NCBI GenBank assembly: GCA_014529385.2 | Contig: CM043958.1 | Coordinates: 82,455,525-82,519,524, forward strand | Source of the DNA: Adiantum capillus-veneris | Taxonomy: Eukaryota; Streptophyta; Polypodiopsida; Polypodiales; Pteridaceae | Direction of reading: 5' to 3' | Length of the DNA stretch: 64,000 nucleotides | Shown here: in pieces, positions 21,033 through 31,659 of the stretch | Numbering within the stretch: the stretch's first letter is position 1 | How the letters are laid out: each line of letters opens with the position of its first letter | Position numbers and translations under genes: made by a program | The notes under the pieces: model-generated | The model's database searches: none | What the model was told of the DNA's origin: nothing | The model's input: only the letters and a program-made list of their open reading frames with translations

Positions 21033-21797
21033 TGAGAGAGAGAGAGAGAGAGAGATTATTAGAGAACATGACAATAGTTGAGGACCGGATTTACTTGGAG
21101 CTGGTCCCCCCTCCAAAATGCGTTTGTATTATAGATTCTCCCATCAAGAGAGACTTGGTACAATACAATATTTGTGTTCCTTGTGACCTTGGTGATGCTA
21201 TGAAGATGGAAAGCTTCATGCATCACAAGCATAACATAAAACTTTGCAAAAAGCATTAACTATCCAAAGCCTCAGTCCCAAGGTCTCAAACACCTTCGAA
21301 AGTAGAGAGAGCTACGGGGGAATGAGGATAGGGAATAGGAAGAAGAATCATCCATAGGAGAAAGAAATAGTTCCTCACTTATCATCACTCTTCGTACTTA
21401 GCATAGCATAATAGAATAGTAATGAAGATGAAGAAGATGGAAATCTTAAGCATTGAAGCATGGCTCTTGGTTGGATTTGCATTCCATATCCAAGAGTGTT
21501 GGTGTAGGCTCTCCACTTCTCAACAAGCTTGGAGAAGGAGATAGATCTCTTTCACTTTTCACTCCACACAATGAGAGACAAGAGAAGAGACACACCATGT
21601 ATGAGGACAAGATACAAATATATAGGTGAGACCAAGTTGAGTAGAGTGAGCCATATATAGCTCCAACAGCAAGGCTTGTATGCACCATGTTCATAGTCAA
21701 CGTCCTCATCAGGGTGCTCTGTTTGTGCAGACGGGAAAATGTGTAGGTTGTGTGGAGGGCACCGCTTTTGTAAAGAGGAATTTGAGCTCACCTAACA
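20840..21797 (-). repeat. Gypsy 5' LTR with adjacent primer site
   Basis: On the minus strand it starts TGTTAGGTGAGC (21797) and ends CATTTCCATTACA (20840). TTGGTATCGGATTG follows, a variant of the initiator-Met primer site TTGGTATCAGAG seen intact at the related copy near 26290-26302. Its 20840-21060 portion is homologous to the palindrome arms at 26303-26712. A (GT)n(GA)n microsatellite lies inside. Confidence 0.6.
20997..21055. repeat. (GT)n(GA)n microsatellite
   Basis: About 16 GT units run straight into about 10 GA units, inside the gypsy LTR. Confidence 0.9.
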
Positions 21798-22120
21798 CTT
21801 TTGAAAGCTTTTTTTTCTTTCTTAAAAATATTTTTATTTTTTAGCATTATATTCTTTATTTATTTATTAGTAGATATTTATTTTGTTTTAAATTTCACAT
21901 ATACATAGAGAGAAATTACATACTATCATATAAATACTTAAGCTACGTCAAGTTTACCTATCGATATCTATTACCGTTTATTTTTACTTTATTGAATAGA
22001 AATAAGTCAACTAAATACCTATAAATATATGGTTACTCACTTTTTTATTTGAATAAACATAGATAGTTACTTAAATATATACAAATAACTACTTAAGTAT
22101 AGTATAACATGTAGATAATT
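21660..22120. repeat. Left copy of a ~450-bp inverted repeat
   Basis: The segment containing '..catgttcatagtcaacgtcctcatc..gggtgctctg', the end of the gypsy LTR and the AT-rich flank to about 22120 is, in reverse complement, homologous to 27310-27760. The AT-rich part is included ('aagtaattatttgtattca', 'cataacttaagtatttatatgatagtatgtatgtaa'). Homology across the LTR end into flanking sequence suggests a larger inverted duplication or an element whose end lies here. Confidence 0.6.
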
Positions 22121-22121
22121 A

Positions 22122-22126
<5 letters not shown>

Positions 22127-22160
<34 letters not shown>
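22127..22160. repeat. (AT)n microsatellite
   Basis: About 17 AT units in AT-rich sequence. Confidence 0.9.
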
Positions 22161-22162
<2 letters not shown>

Positions 22163-23180
22163 TTAAATTCATACAAATAGAGTTTTTTATGTGAATTTAT
22201 TTATAGTTATATTTACTATTGTTTATTACTATTTGAATGTATAGATCAAATAATATTTTCGAATATTTATTTATATCCATACTTGTTCATTTATTGTTAA
22301 TTTAATATATAGAAATTAATAAAAAGGAATTCAAATAAAGAAATAGTAATTATGTTAGTTAGCAACTTTGTGCATGTTGTTGAGGAGTACAGCTACCATG
22401 TTCATGCTTCTTGATCGTTGCCACACCCTCCTCCTACTATACTCATTTTCCCAGTTAGTCTCCATAAAAATGAACCTAGAAAGATTCGACACTAAAAAAA
22501 TATTCATATACAACTAAATGGGCAAACATGGCTCTTGATGTAGTAGGTGTTTCTTGTCTAGTGGTTGCACATGTCATAGTCTCTAAATGTTCTATTGTGG
22601 TTATTGAGGGACCACTATGGATCTCTAACAAGTCCCTTGTCAGGCTACAAGCCTTGTGGATCAACCCTTGGGTGATCTCCACTCTTCTTGTCTGCCCTCC
22701 AAAGTTGGCAGTATTTTGGTTGATTTCCTTGAAGTCCATCAACAAACCCAAGGATTGATGATGGGGAGAGGCAATTCATGCAATTGCAATCCACTAGAAA
22801 ATTGAGCCTAGACCACACAGGAGTCCGAGTTGAGAGCACACATCCGGTCTCAGCAAGCTACATGCTAACAATCTAAGCCAAAATATGAGGACTTTCATGC
22901 TCGGGGGGTGCACTATGTAATCATGTTAATGTATAACGTGAGTTCAAAAGGAGGGATTTTAAAATACAAAAAATTTAGGCAATTTAACAAAGATAATTAA
23001 AATAAGGGGTTTTGATATTCAAATTTGGGAAAATTTCCTAAACTAAGGGACCATTTTATTCATTTAGACATGCTAAAAGAGGGGTTTTTTTAATACTCCA
23101 CAAATGCACATTATATAGGGGGTAGTGAACGGTGAACCCCATGAGCTTTCATGCAAAGAGAATTCCATTGAACTTAAACA
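22161..23180. other. Mostly non-coding; one uncertain minus-strand frame
   Basis: A minus-strand frame at 22751-22476 (91 codons) has mixed composition and no recognised motif. The rest is AT-rich. G-rich and A-rich patches near 22900-23130 resemble decayed retroelement flanks. Confidence 0.35.
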
Positions 23181-23183
23181 CAT

Positions 23184-23344
23184 TGGTTTTCCAAACCATT
23201 TTATTAGGGAGAAAAATGGAGCCTAGAAGACTGTACTAATCTATGGACCATCCAAAGACAATGCTACAGACATATTCACTGACTTTGGCAATGGAGTTTC
23301 TTGAACAAATGAGTACTCTTCTGGGGAGGGGGGGGGGGGGGGGG
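23184..23344 (+). pseudogene. Copia RNase H end plus polypurine tract
   Basis: The frame reads PSKDNATDIFTDFG, the P...N.ADIFTK.L signature at the C-terminus of copia RNase H. It is followed by a run of 17 G (23328-23344), the polypurine tract that primes second-strand synthesis, and then by the LTR start. Confidence 0.65.
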
Positions 23345-23650
23345 TGTTGGCGATAAATGAAAACTAATGAACCAATCAATTGAAACCTTATAACCTCTCC
23401 TACCAAAATATGCGTAACCCCTTGAAGATTACATGCCTATAGTTTCTTAGATTTGAATCTTATCTTTGTCTTTGTTTCCACTTGATTATAAGTGATGTTG
23501 ACTTTAGCTGCTCTTTATGAGATTGCAAACACGTTACCTTCTGCATACAATATAGTAGTTTTCTATAGCATGAAACTAAGGATTCTCATATTGGATCCCT
23601 AATGCAAAATAGTTACTGGATTTTACCAATAGATCAAAAGCCTATCACTT
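23345..23650 (+). repeat. Copia LTR, plus orientation
   Basis: It begins TGTTGGCGATAAATG directly after the G-run and is homologous to the minus LTR at 10180-10598 and to 45721-45950. The 3' end is approximate, near 'cctatcacttgagag'. It is followed within tens of bases by RT coding sequence rather than by gag. Confidence 0.6.
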
Positions 23651-23659
23651 GAGAGCTCC

Positions 23660-24790
23660 ATTCCCAAAAATATAATCCCGATGGGTCTGTGGCCCACTCA
23701 TAAGCCCACCTTGTATCGCATGGATATTCACAAACACTTGGCCCAAATTATGATGAGACCTTCTGGCCACTGCTAATAGATGATGTCAACTCAGATACTT
23801 CTAGGCAATTTCTCTTCACGGTGAACTCTCTAAAGAGATTTACATGCAACAACCATCTTTATATGCACCTAGGGAGTATCCTTCTATAGTCTGTAGATTA
23901 CACAAGCCACTGTATGGTCTTAACCAATCACCATAACAGTGGTATGACAACTTTAATCAATTTATGCTTACTCATGGCTATATCCGTTGTGTTATTGATG
24001 CTAATTTTTACCTTCATAGGTACTTAACCAGACTATTACCTACTTGTTGCTATTATGTAGATGGCATCATCCTTGAAAGTGGCTCCTTGGATGCAAATAA
24101 TTCCACCAAAAGTGAATTTGCTATCACTATCTTGATGACAAAAATGGGACACTTGAAGTATGTCTTAGGTATCTGGATATAATATGAACACAATCAAGGG
24201 GTCATGCGCCTCAAGTCAAAATCATTATGCTAAACTATTGTTGTGGAACTTTCACATGGAGTCCTCTCGTGGCATAGAAACTGCATTGCCAATCAATACC
24301 CAATTTTCTTATATTATAGGACCTGGGTCCATTTTTGTGCAACAAATGATGGTGGGTATCCCATACAATAATTCCATAAAGGCTATTTTCTACCTTGATA
24401 TGGGTACATGAGTTGATATATGCCAAGCTCTAAATGTTCTATCATTGTTTATGCACCATCCAACTCTAGCGTATTAGCAACAAGCAAAGCAATTCAACAC
24501 AATATGAATCACACCAAAGACTTAATCTTGGTGTATATTAAGACAGCCAGCATCGAACCCCTTTCTTTAGTTGGTCTGCCAATGTTGATTGGGGGTGATG
24601 TTGACACCAGGCATTCCAAAATTGTCTATGCACACTATCAGACAACACCAGTTCCTGGCAAAGTAAACTACAAAAACCAGCCGCTCAATCTTCTACTCAA
24701 GAAGAGTTTATGGCTATATCTTGATCCACAAAAGAAAGCATTTGGATTCAGCATTGAACGAGATGTAGCTGTATTGTGTGCCTAGAGCAG
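23660..24790 (+). pseudogene. Copia reverse transcriptase-RNase H remnant
   Basis: Reading across frames gives FSQTLGPNYDE-like sequence near 23740, then LSKEIYMQQPSLY, then RLHKPLYGLNQ, then WYDNFNQFMLTHGYIRC, then a YVDG-like CCYYVDGIILESG near 24050 (YVDD with Gly at the fourth position). After this come MGHLKYVLGI, the RNase H blocks near 24600 (DVDTRHS, PGKVNYKNQ), and a TQEEFMAI (TEAEYMA-like) segment near 24700. Stops and frameshifts abound. It is homologous to the 9.06-10.16 kb copy, with which it also shares the upstream LTR junction. Confidence 0.75.
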
Positions 24791-24794
24791 AGAT

Positions 24795-25954
24795 GGTTCA
24801 AAGTTTTGAGCCAGCTGTGGTTCTTGAGACTATAGATAATGTAAGGAGAATTAGGAATGAAGATGGGGGAACTTGGGAAGAATTCAAATTAGCCTTGAAG
24901 AAAGAGTTTTCATTGAGGACTCTAAAAGGGTGACAATGTGAACATTTCTAGAGTGGGTAGTTCGACCAAAAGAGGGACTTTCGCCTATCGAACTTCTAAG
25001 GGAATTTGAACGACACTATGATCAATTGTCAAGGACTAAAACTGATACCCTAAAATCAAAGAAAACAGAGATCTTCTTGCAGACTTCAAAGAAAGAGAAG
25101 TTCAAATACTTATTGAGGAGAAAGATGTTGAACACAGCCTAATGACCAATTGGAATGAGATCAAAGATGAAATTTGGTTGCAAGTGAAGTGACAATAAAA
25201 AAGAGACAAGATGATAGTCAACCCTATTTAAGACCCAAGAATTTTTAAGAGTTCCATAAAGCCCATTATTGTGGTTCCAAAGAGTGACAAATCCATCTTA
25301 GATGATATTATTAAAGGAATGTAAGAGCTAGAGTTAAAGCTTACAAGGCTAAAAGGAAAGGGGCAACCATCGGGTGAAACTACAAGGAAAAGACCTCAAA
25401 ATAGAGAAGGCTCTGTACATAGATACATATGGTGTGATAGTATTGACCATACAAGGAGGCAATGTGAAAGCTTCAAAGATTCTTTGTTCAAGGAGCTTGT
25501 TTTCTTTAAATATGGAAGGATTTACTTAAGTGAAACAGGTAATCCCCTAGGTACAAACTTTTGCAAAGTAGGGATGAAGAAGCTACTTTGGGACATGGCT
25601 ACTATCCATGATATATCAATGATTGATATAGCCGCCTATGGGTTGATGGCGGATCCTATTAGCCAGAAGGGAGTCAAGGTTCGAGAAGAAGTACCTAATC
25701 GTACTGGAGACTTGCGACCATGTGCAATAGAATCTACTATGATTGGTGAAATGAATAAAGAGGTTTTGCACAAAGGTGGAGATTGCATTTGTCAAGAAAC
25801 ACATTGGGATGGCCCTGTAGGATCTTTGTCAATGCATGCGTATATTGCTAAATGTCGAGCTATTTTTGTTGTAAAGGGCTTTTCGCCATTTGAATTATTT
25901 TTCGGCCTAACTTTTTGGGGAAGCCAACGACAAAGATCCAATGTGTGTGGGTGA
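24795..25954 (+). pseudogene. Gag-like remnant with zinc knuckle
   Basis: It begins MVQSFEPAVVLETIDNVRR, then GTWEEFKLALKKEFSL (the TW..FK..L...F core of retrotransposon Gag), then WVVRPKEGLSPIELLREFE in a shifted frame. A C-x2-C-x4-H-x4-C knuckle, CIWCDSIDHTRRQC, lies near 25430, followed by a 156-codon open frame from 25484. That frame has VFFKYGRIYLSE and TNFCKVGMKKLLWDM and no recognised domain. It is most likely a Gag polyprotein of a gypsy-type element, broken by at least four frame changes. Confidence 0.55.
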
Positions 25955-26189
25955 ATTTTTGAGGAGCTTATTGCAAAGTTGAGATGGAAAGAATCAATTA
26001 TGGAGTTGTGAGTTCGTTTATTTTTTTTATCTTGGGAGCAATGTATGAGTATCAAGGAGGGTTTGAAGGAGCATCAGGGGTGAGAGAGGACTAGATGGCA
26101 GTGTAGCTTTGGGGAGCTTTCTGATCCAAGGGTTGCAATTCAAAGGGAATATTGAAGCGGTCATATGCAACAAAATTGTAAAAGAGTAA

Positions 26190-26302
26190 TAAAAAATATA
26201 ACCCACTTACCCTAATATAATTAACAAAAACAACCATTAATAGGCTACTTAAGGACCTCTCTTCTTAAGCAAGAAAAGACAAACCAAATGCTCTGATACC
26301 AA
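26190..26302 (-). repeat. Gypsy leader and primer site fragment
   Basis: Homologous in the same orientation to 20735-20839 ('cttaccctaatataa', 'ttaataggctacttaag', 'cttcttaagcaagaaaag'). It contains CTCTGATACCAA, the complement of an initiator-Met primer site, directly next to an LTR terminus at 26303. Confidence 0.6.
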
Positions 26303-26712
26303 TGTAATGGAAATTGCCTATGAACTTTGAGAGTAGTGTAATTAAGAAATTAGGTGAAGCACTTTTGAGCGATTCCTTGTGAGCATAGCGGTTGAACTTA
26401 ATTGATGGTAGAAACATGAGCATGGTACTTAGTTAACTTGGCATGAACAATACTTTTGCAAGAGAGAGAGTTTAGAGAATATGACAATAGTTGAGGAATG
26501 GCTCCATATGAATCCGGTCCTCAACTATTGTCATGTCCTCTAAACTCTCTCTCTTGCAAAAGCATTAATCATGCCAAGTTCACTAAGTACCATGTTTATG
26601 TTGCTACCATCAATTAAGTTCAACCGCTATGCTCACAAGGAATCTCTCAAAAGTGCTTCACCTAATTTCCTAATTCTGCTACTCTCAAAGTTCATAGGCA
26701 ATTTCCATTACA
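26303..26712. repeat. 410-bp palindrome made of two opposed LTR ends
   Basis: The left arm starts TGTAATGGAAATTGCC and the right arm ends GGCAATTTCCATTACA. The arms, about 190 bp each, match as reverse complements nearly throughout, around a short centre near 26500-26515. Each arm corresponds to the terminus of the gypsy LTR at 20840-21060. A long snap-back structure is expected. Confidence 0.8.
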
Positions 26713-27032
26713 TCTTTGAAGCTCTGGAGTAGTAAGAGCAATAATGCAGTTTGATCTCGTCATTATGCAAATGTTTCAAGCCTTTGTTGTGTTTATGTAG
26801 CAACAACAAGCTGCTGAAAGAAGGGAACTTTCAAAAGGAATCTCTCAAAAGTGCTTCACCTAATTTCCTAATTCTGCTACTCTCAAAGTTCATAGGCAAT
26901 TTCCATTACATCTTTGAAGCTCTGGAGTAGTAAGAGCAATAATGCAGTTTGATCTCGTCATTATGCAAATGTTTCAAGCCTTTGTTGTGTTTATGTAGCA
27001 ACAACAAGCTGCTGAAAGAAGGGAACTTTGTT
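26637..27032. repeat. 198-bp exact-looking tandem duplication
   Basis: The stretch from AAGGAATCTCTCAAAAG through GAAGGGAACTTT occurs twice, at 26637-26834 and 26835-27032, with no difference that I can see. It includes the last 76 bp of the LTR palindrome and adjacent sequence. The identity implies a recent event or an assembly artefact. Confidence 0.8.
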
Positions 27033-27079
27033 CAACCAAATTTCTTGAATTGGTTGTGAAGAAAATGGACCAATTTTAT

Positions 27080-27310
27080 GGTAAATATGTAGCAAAGTAT
27101 CTTTGTAGATACATTAGCATCAACAATAGAACCGGTGTAGGCATGACTAAGCATAAATTGATTAAATTTGTCATGCCACTACTATGGTGATTGTTTAAGA
27201 CCATATAATGGCTTGTGTAATCTGCAGACTATAGAAGGATACTCCTTGGATGCATAGAAAGATGGTTGTTGCTTGTAAGTATCTTCAAAGAGTTCGCCAT
27301 GAAGATTTAT
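27080..27310 (-). pseudogene. Copia RT fragment
   Basis: The minus strand matches part of the 9.06-10.16 kb and 23.66-24.79 kb copies: 'actctttgaagatacttac', the RLHKP block, and 'ccactactatggtgatt' in complement. Only about 230 bp remains. It ends where the AT-rich inverted repeat begins. Confidence 0.6.
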
Positions 27311-27760
27311 AAATATATCATTAATTATTTATATGTTATACTATATTTAAGTAATTATTTGTATTCATTTAAGTAATTGTTTGTCTTTATCATATAAAAA
27401 AGTAAGTAATCATATATTCATAGGTATTTAATTGACTTATTTCTATTCAATAATGTAATAATAAACGGTAATAAGTATAGATGGGTGAACTTGACATAAC
27501 TTAAGTATTTATATGATAGTATGTATGTAAATCTAATATTTAGAACCAAATAAATATCTACTAATAGACAAATCAAGAATATAGTGCTAAAACATAACAA
27601 TATTTTTTTAAAAAGCAAAAAAATAAAAGCGTTCAAAAGCTTTTGGTGGGCTCAAAGTGCACTCTCTAAAAACGGTGCTCTCCATGCCGCCTACACATCT
27701 TCCCACATGCACACACAGAGCACTCCGATGAGGATGTTGACTATGAAAATGCTACATACA
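27310..27760. repeat. Right copy of the ~450-bp inverted repeat
   Basis: Reverse-complement homologue of 21660-22120, including both the AT-rich flank and LTR-like sequence ('gatgaggatgttgactatgaa', 'cctacacatcttccc'). Divergence is moderate. Confidence 0.6.
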
Positions 27761-27949
27761 AGCTGTGCACGCCACAACATTGCAACATCACATTGGTTAG
27801 AATAGAGCACTCCTTCACCCGTGAAGGTGAGTTTGCAAGTGGGACGATAAGGACTCCCGAACCATGACTCCAAAAATTGATGAGAGGGAACACTTTTTCA
27901 TATGCAAAAGTGGGTAGAGAGGTCATTTCTTCCCCTGAGCTTGGGGAGT

Positions 27950-29075
27950 GAAATATGAAACTACAATTGAAACAGCTTATGTCTCCAATACATTGAAAGA
28001 GAATGAAGACGACCGAGATGAAAGGGATTTGAATTTCAGGGAGAACACAGTTCTTGAAAAGGATATTGATGACAACAAGGAGGAGGAGCATTGTGATATT
28101 GATTTCAAGGAGGAAGAAATAGCTCTTGTACAAGCTGCACTATCTATGCACACTCTAAGCATGCAACAAGGTTGTAGAAGTTTAGATTTGAAAGATTAAA
28201 CAAGATCAATGAAGGTACCTATGGCGTGTTTTATAGAGACAAGGACAAGAAAATGAGAGAAATTGTAGCATTAAATAAATTGAAACTAAAGAAGGAAAGC
28301 GAGGGTTTTCCAATGACCTCCTTAAGGGAAATTATTGTGTTGCTTTTTGTCCATCACCCTGTGTTGTGTATGTAAACGAGGCTGTGGTTAGTAGTAGCTT
28401 CAACAACATTTCTATGGTCATGAAGCACGATTTGAAAGATGTTATGGAAACCTTAAAGCATCCTTTTTGTCGGAGTGAAGTGAAATGTCTAATGCTTTAG
28501 ACATCAAATCTACTATATAAGAGTAAGGGTGAACTCAAGATATGTGATGTTGGCCTGAGAAGGCAGTATGGGAGCCTGCTTAAAACCTACACAAACCTGG
28601 TTTGTCCTCTTTGGTATAGGTCCGCTGAGTTACTTCTAGGATGTAAGTAATATTCCATAGTTGTAGACATGTGTTCATTGGGTTGCATTATGGATGAGTT
28701 CTTGACAAGAGAAGCCTTGTTTAATGGGGTAAATAAACTTGATTAGCTAGACAAGATCTTCAAAGTGTTGGGGACCCCGAATGAAACAAACTAGCATAAT
28801 TTTTCAAAACTACTTGGTGTCAAGATTACGCTCATAAAGCAACCTTCCAACAAACTCAGAGAAACGTTTCCACCTATAGCCTTTGCAATAAAGACACATT
28901 CTTCTAAAAAAAGGTCTTGATTTTTTAGTAGACTTTTAACATATGATCCCAAAAAGCGAATAACAATTGAGAAAGCTTTACAACATAATTGATTCAAGGA
29001 GCTTTCATTTCTAAAAATGAAGGAGATGATCCCCACTTATCCGTCTAGGAGCTTGATGGAGAAAGGAGGTGACGT
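27950..29075 (+). pseudogene. CDKG-like: CDKG/PITSLRE-type cyclin-dependent kinase pseudogene
   Basis: Several frames give an almost complete CDK10/11-related kinase. There is an acidic N-terminal part and MQQGCRSLD, then [19 protein letters not shown] (glycine loop), then [20 protein letters not shown] with SLREI (the PSTAIRE-position helix, PITSLRE type). Later come [16 protein letters not shown] (DFG changed to DVG), [41 protein letters not shown], and LLTYDPKKRITIEKAL at 28930-28990. About 18 residues containing the HRD catalytic loop are missing near 28500, replaced by a stop. The absence of introns across the kinase suggests a processed (retroposed) copy, plausibly made by a LINE. Multiple stops and indels make it inactive. 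Confidence 0.85.
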
Positions 29076-29551
29076 AGTAATGATCCTTTTGCTGAACTAA
29101 CAAAGCCAGAGCTTTGCCAAGCTGAATTGGGTGTCAGTGGATGCTAGTGAGTGAGGTGAGTAGATAAGTGTGCCATCACTCTGGTGTATCCACCAAGGTG
29201 CACCAGTGATGATGATTGTCGGTGGTAGTCATTTAGAAGCTGTACATGTTGAGCTTGACATCTCAACAAATTGAACGACCAATGTTTGTAGTTTACTTTG
29301 CCAAGAAATGACGTTTCCTGATAGTGTGAAGGCATAGACAATTGTGGAATGCCTGGTTTCAACAGCACTCTCAAATTAGCATGGATAGACAAGGCAAAGG
29401 ATAGGATAGCACCCTAAGATGCACACTCTCCAAAGGCGATCACCTCAATCCGAGATCATTGATGATGGCTCCCGAGAATACCAAAGTCGCTTACAAGACT
29501 GCTCCTCCTTGCTGCTCTAAGCTCCTCAGACACAACCAAGCTCCGATATCA

Positions 29552-29881
29552 TGTCAAGAAATAGATAAGAAGAGATCTTGAGCTTTTGCAAGGACACATA
29601 CACACAAAGATGGAGGAAAAAGACTGTACTTCTTAGTCTTTACTAGCTCAAGATAAGAGAACTACAAAACATAAGGAAAAATACATCATAAAAGGTGAAC
29701 TAGTATGAACCTCTAGTGAGTGAGGTGAGTAGATAAGTGTGCCATCACTCCGGTAGGTACACCATCTTGATGTAGTACAATGGTAGTATCATTGGTGAAG
29801 CTATGAGTATCCACCAAGGCGCACCAGTGATGGTGACTGTTGGTGGCAATCATCCAAGAGTCATACATGTTGAGCTTGACA
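29552..29881 (-). repeat. LTR copy 2 of the miniature array
   Basis: 330 bp, TG...CA termini on both strands, with a matching primer site immediately outside its lower-coordinate end. Contains a short (CA)n stretch. Confidence 0.7.
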
Positions 29882-30165
29882 TCTCAAAAGAATGAGCTAC
29901 CAATTTCTATAGTTTACTTTGTCAGGAAATGGTGTTGCTTGATAGCATGAAGGCATAGCCAATTGTGAAATGCCTAGTGATAACATCACCCCCAAACAAC
30001 AGACCAATCAAAGGACTCTATAGAACCATGAGATGCACGCTCTCAAAAAGATATCACCTCAATCAAAGATCATTGATGATGGCTCTCAAAAATACCAAAG
30101 CTGCTTCCTAGATTGCTTCTGCTTGCTGCTCTAAGCTCCTTATACACAACCACACTCTAATACCA

Positions 30166-30521
30166 TGTTAAGGGATAGAGAAGGAGAGATCTTGAGCTCT
30201 TGCAAGCGTGCGCGCACACACACACACACACACACAAAGATGGAGGAAAAAGATTGTACTTCTTCTTTAATATCTCAAGATAAGAGGTCTACAAAACATA
30301 AGGGAAAATACAACATAAAAGGAAAACTAGTACAATGGTCTAGTATGAACCGCTAGTAAGTGATGTGAGTATATAAGTGTGCCATTACTCTGGTAGGTAG
30401 ACCAACTCAATGAAGTACATCTGTAGTATCACTGGCAAAGATATTCATATCCACCAAGGCGCACGAGTGATGATGATTTTTGGTGGTAGTCATCCAAGAG
30501 TAGTACATATTGAGCTTGACA
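30166..30521 (-). repeat. LTR copy 3 of the miniature array
   Basis: 356 bp, starts TGTTAAGGG on the plus strand and ends GAGCTTGACA. An expanded (CA)n run lies at 30212-30235. Confidence 0.7.
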
Positions 30522-30805
30522 TCTCAATAGATGGAGCTACCAATTTTTGTAGTTTACTTTTCCAAGAAATGGTGTTGCCTGATAGTGTGAAGAGATAGCC
30601 AATTGTAGAATTCCTGGTGTCAAATATACACCTCCAAACCAGCATCAACAGACGAACCAAAAGATTGTATAGAACCTTGAGATTCACACTCTCAAAAAGA
30701 TAATACCTCAATCCAAGATTTTTGATGATGGTTTTCAGAAATACCAAAGTCAAATCCTAGATTGCTCCTGTTTGCTGCTCTAAGCTCCTCAGACAAAACC
30801 TACCA

Positions 30806-31154
30806 TGTTAAGAGACAGAGAAGAAAAAATCTTGAGCTCTTGCAAGAACATGCACACATAGAAAAAAATGAAGGAAAAAGATTGTCCTTCTCTTCTTTAT
30901 CAACTCAATATAAGAGGTCTAGAAAACATAAGGGTAAATACAACATAAAAGGGGAACTAGTACAACAGTCTAGTATGAACCACTAGTAAGTGAGATGAGT
31001 AGATAAGTATGCCACCACTCCGGTAGGTAGATCAGCCCAATGTAGTATAGTTTTAGTATCACTGATGAAGCTATACATATCCACCAAGGTGCACCAATCA
31101 TGATGACTATTGGTGGTAGTCATCCAGGACGACTTGTAAATGTTGATCTTGACA
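30806..31154 (-). repeat. LTR copy 4 of the miniature array
   Basis: 349 bp. The adjacent primer site is partly deleted (only TACC-A remains). Sequence is more diverged than copies 2 and 3. Confidence 0.65.
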
Positions 31155-31205
31155 TCTCAACAAATTGAGCTACAATTTTTTGTAGTTTACTTTGCCAAAA
31201 TGTCA

Positions 31206-31640
31206 TTGCTCATTAGGCAACACCTTCCTTAGTCCTTGTTCCTCATCTCGATCCAAAATGATCTCCCCTCACTTATCCACATCATTTTGGAGGTTTGGCA
31301 TAGGGGCATTTTTGGGTAAGATTATTAGACTTCTTTAGCATATGTGTTGGTAAGAACAGTAACTAGATTCATTTGTATTTCCAATGTTCTCATATCTTTG
31401 CTCACTCACCAAGTTGGTTTTTGTTTCTATCTTGCATGCACAGATTTGTAGCAGTGCCATTGTCTGTCTTTGTATACATCTTAGCATTTCTTGTTATGAC
31501 ACACTAATAAAACATGTGTATATGAACTATCTTCATTTCTGTCAAAGCATATGTTGCATTGCTTTCATGGCTTCTTTAGGTGCTTGTCAACATGGGAGTT
31601 TTATTGACTCAATAAGTTGTACCAATGTGCAAGACAATAG
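31206..31640. other. Spacer or intron, no gene assigned
   Basis: T-rich stretches and a weak plus-strand frame at 31384-31686 that looks intronic. It precedes the exon-like segment below. Confidence 0.35.
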
Positions 31641-31659
31641 CAGTTCTTTGCTTGCTATC

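Larger units (their letters stand above)
29144..31205 (-). mobile_element. Tandem array of miniature copia derivatives (LTR-internal)n
   Basis: Four LTR copies (29144-29260 truncated, 29552-29881, 30166-30521, 30806-31154) alternate with about 285-bp internal segments. LTRs read TGTCAAG...CTTGACA on the minus strand. Each internal segment has a primer site abutting the LTR (TGATATCGGAGC at 29551-29540, TGGTATTAGAG at 30165-30155) and an RNase H end just before the next LTR (STIGYLFTLSGNTISWKSKL near 30620-30560). All gag and most pol is absent, with the same junction in each unit. The sizes match terminal-repeat-in-miniature elements. Unequal LTR recombination can create such an array. Confidence 0.75.

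Noticed and set aside
22476-22751. 91-codon minus-strand ORF as a host gene
   Set aside because: No recognisable motif, splice context or homologous copy in the window; left as uncertain.
26303-26712. Hairpin as a microRNA precursor
   Set aside because: The arms are opposed LTR termini, so retroelement rearrangement is the simpler explanation.
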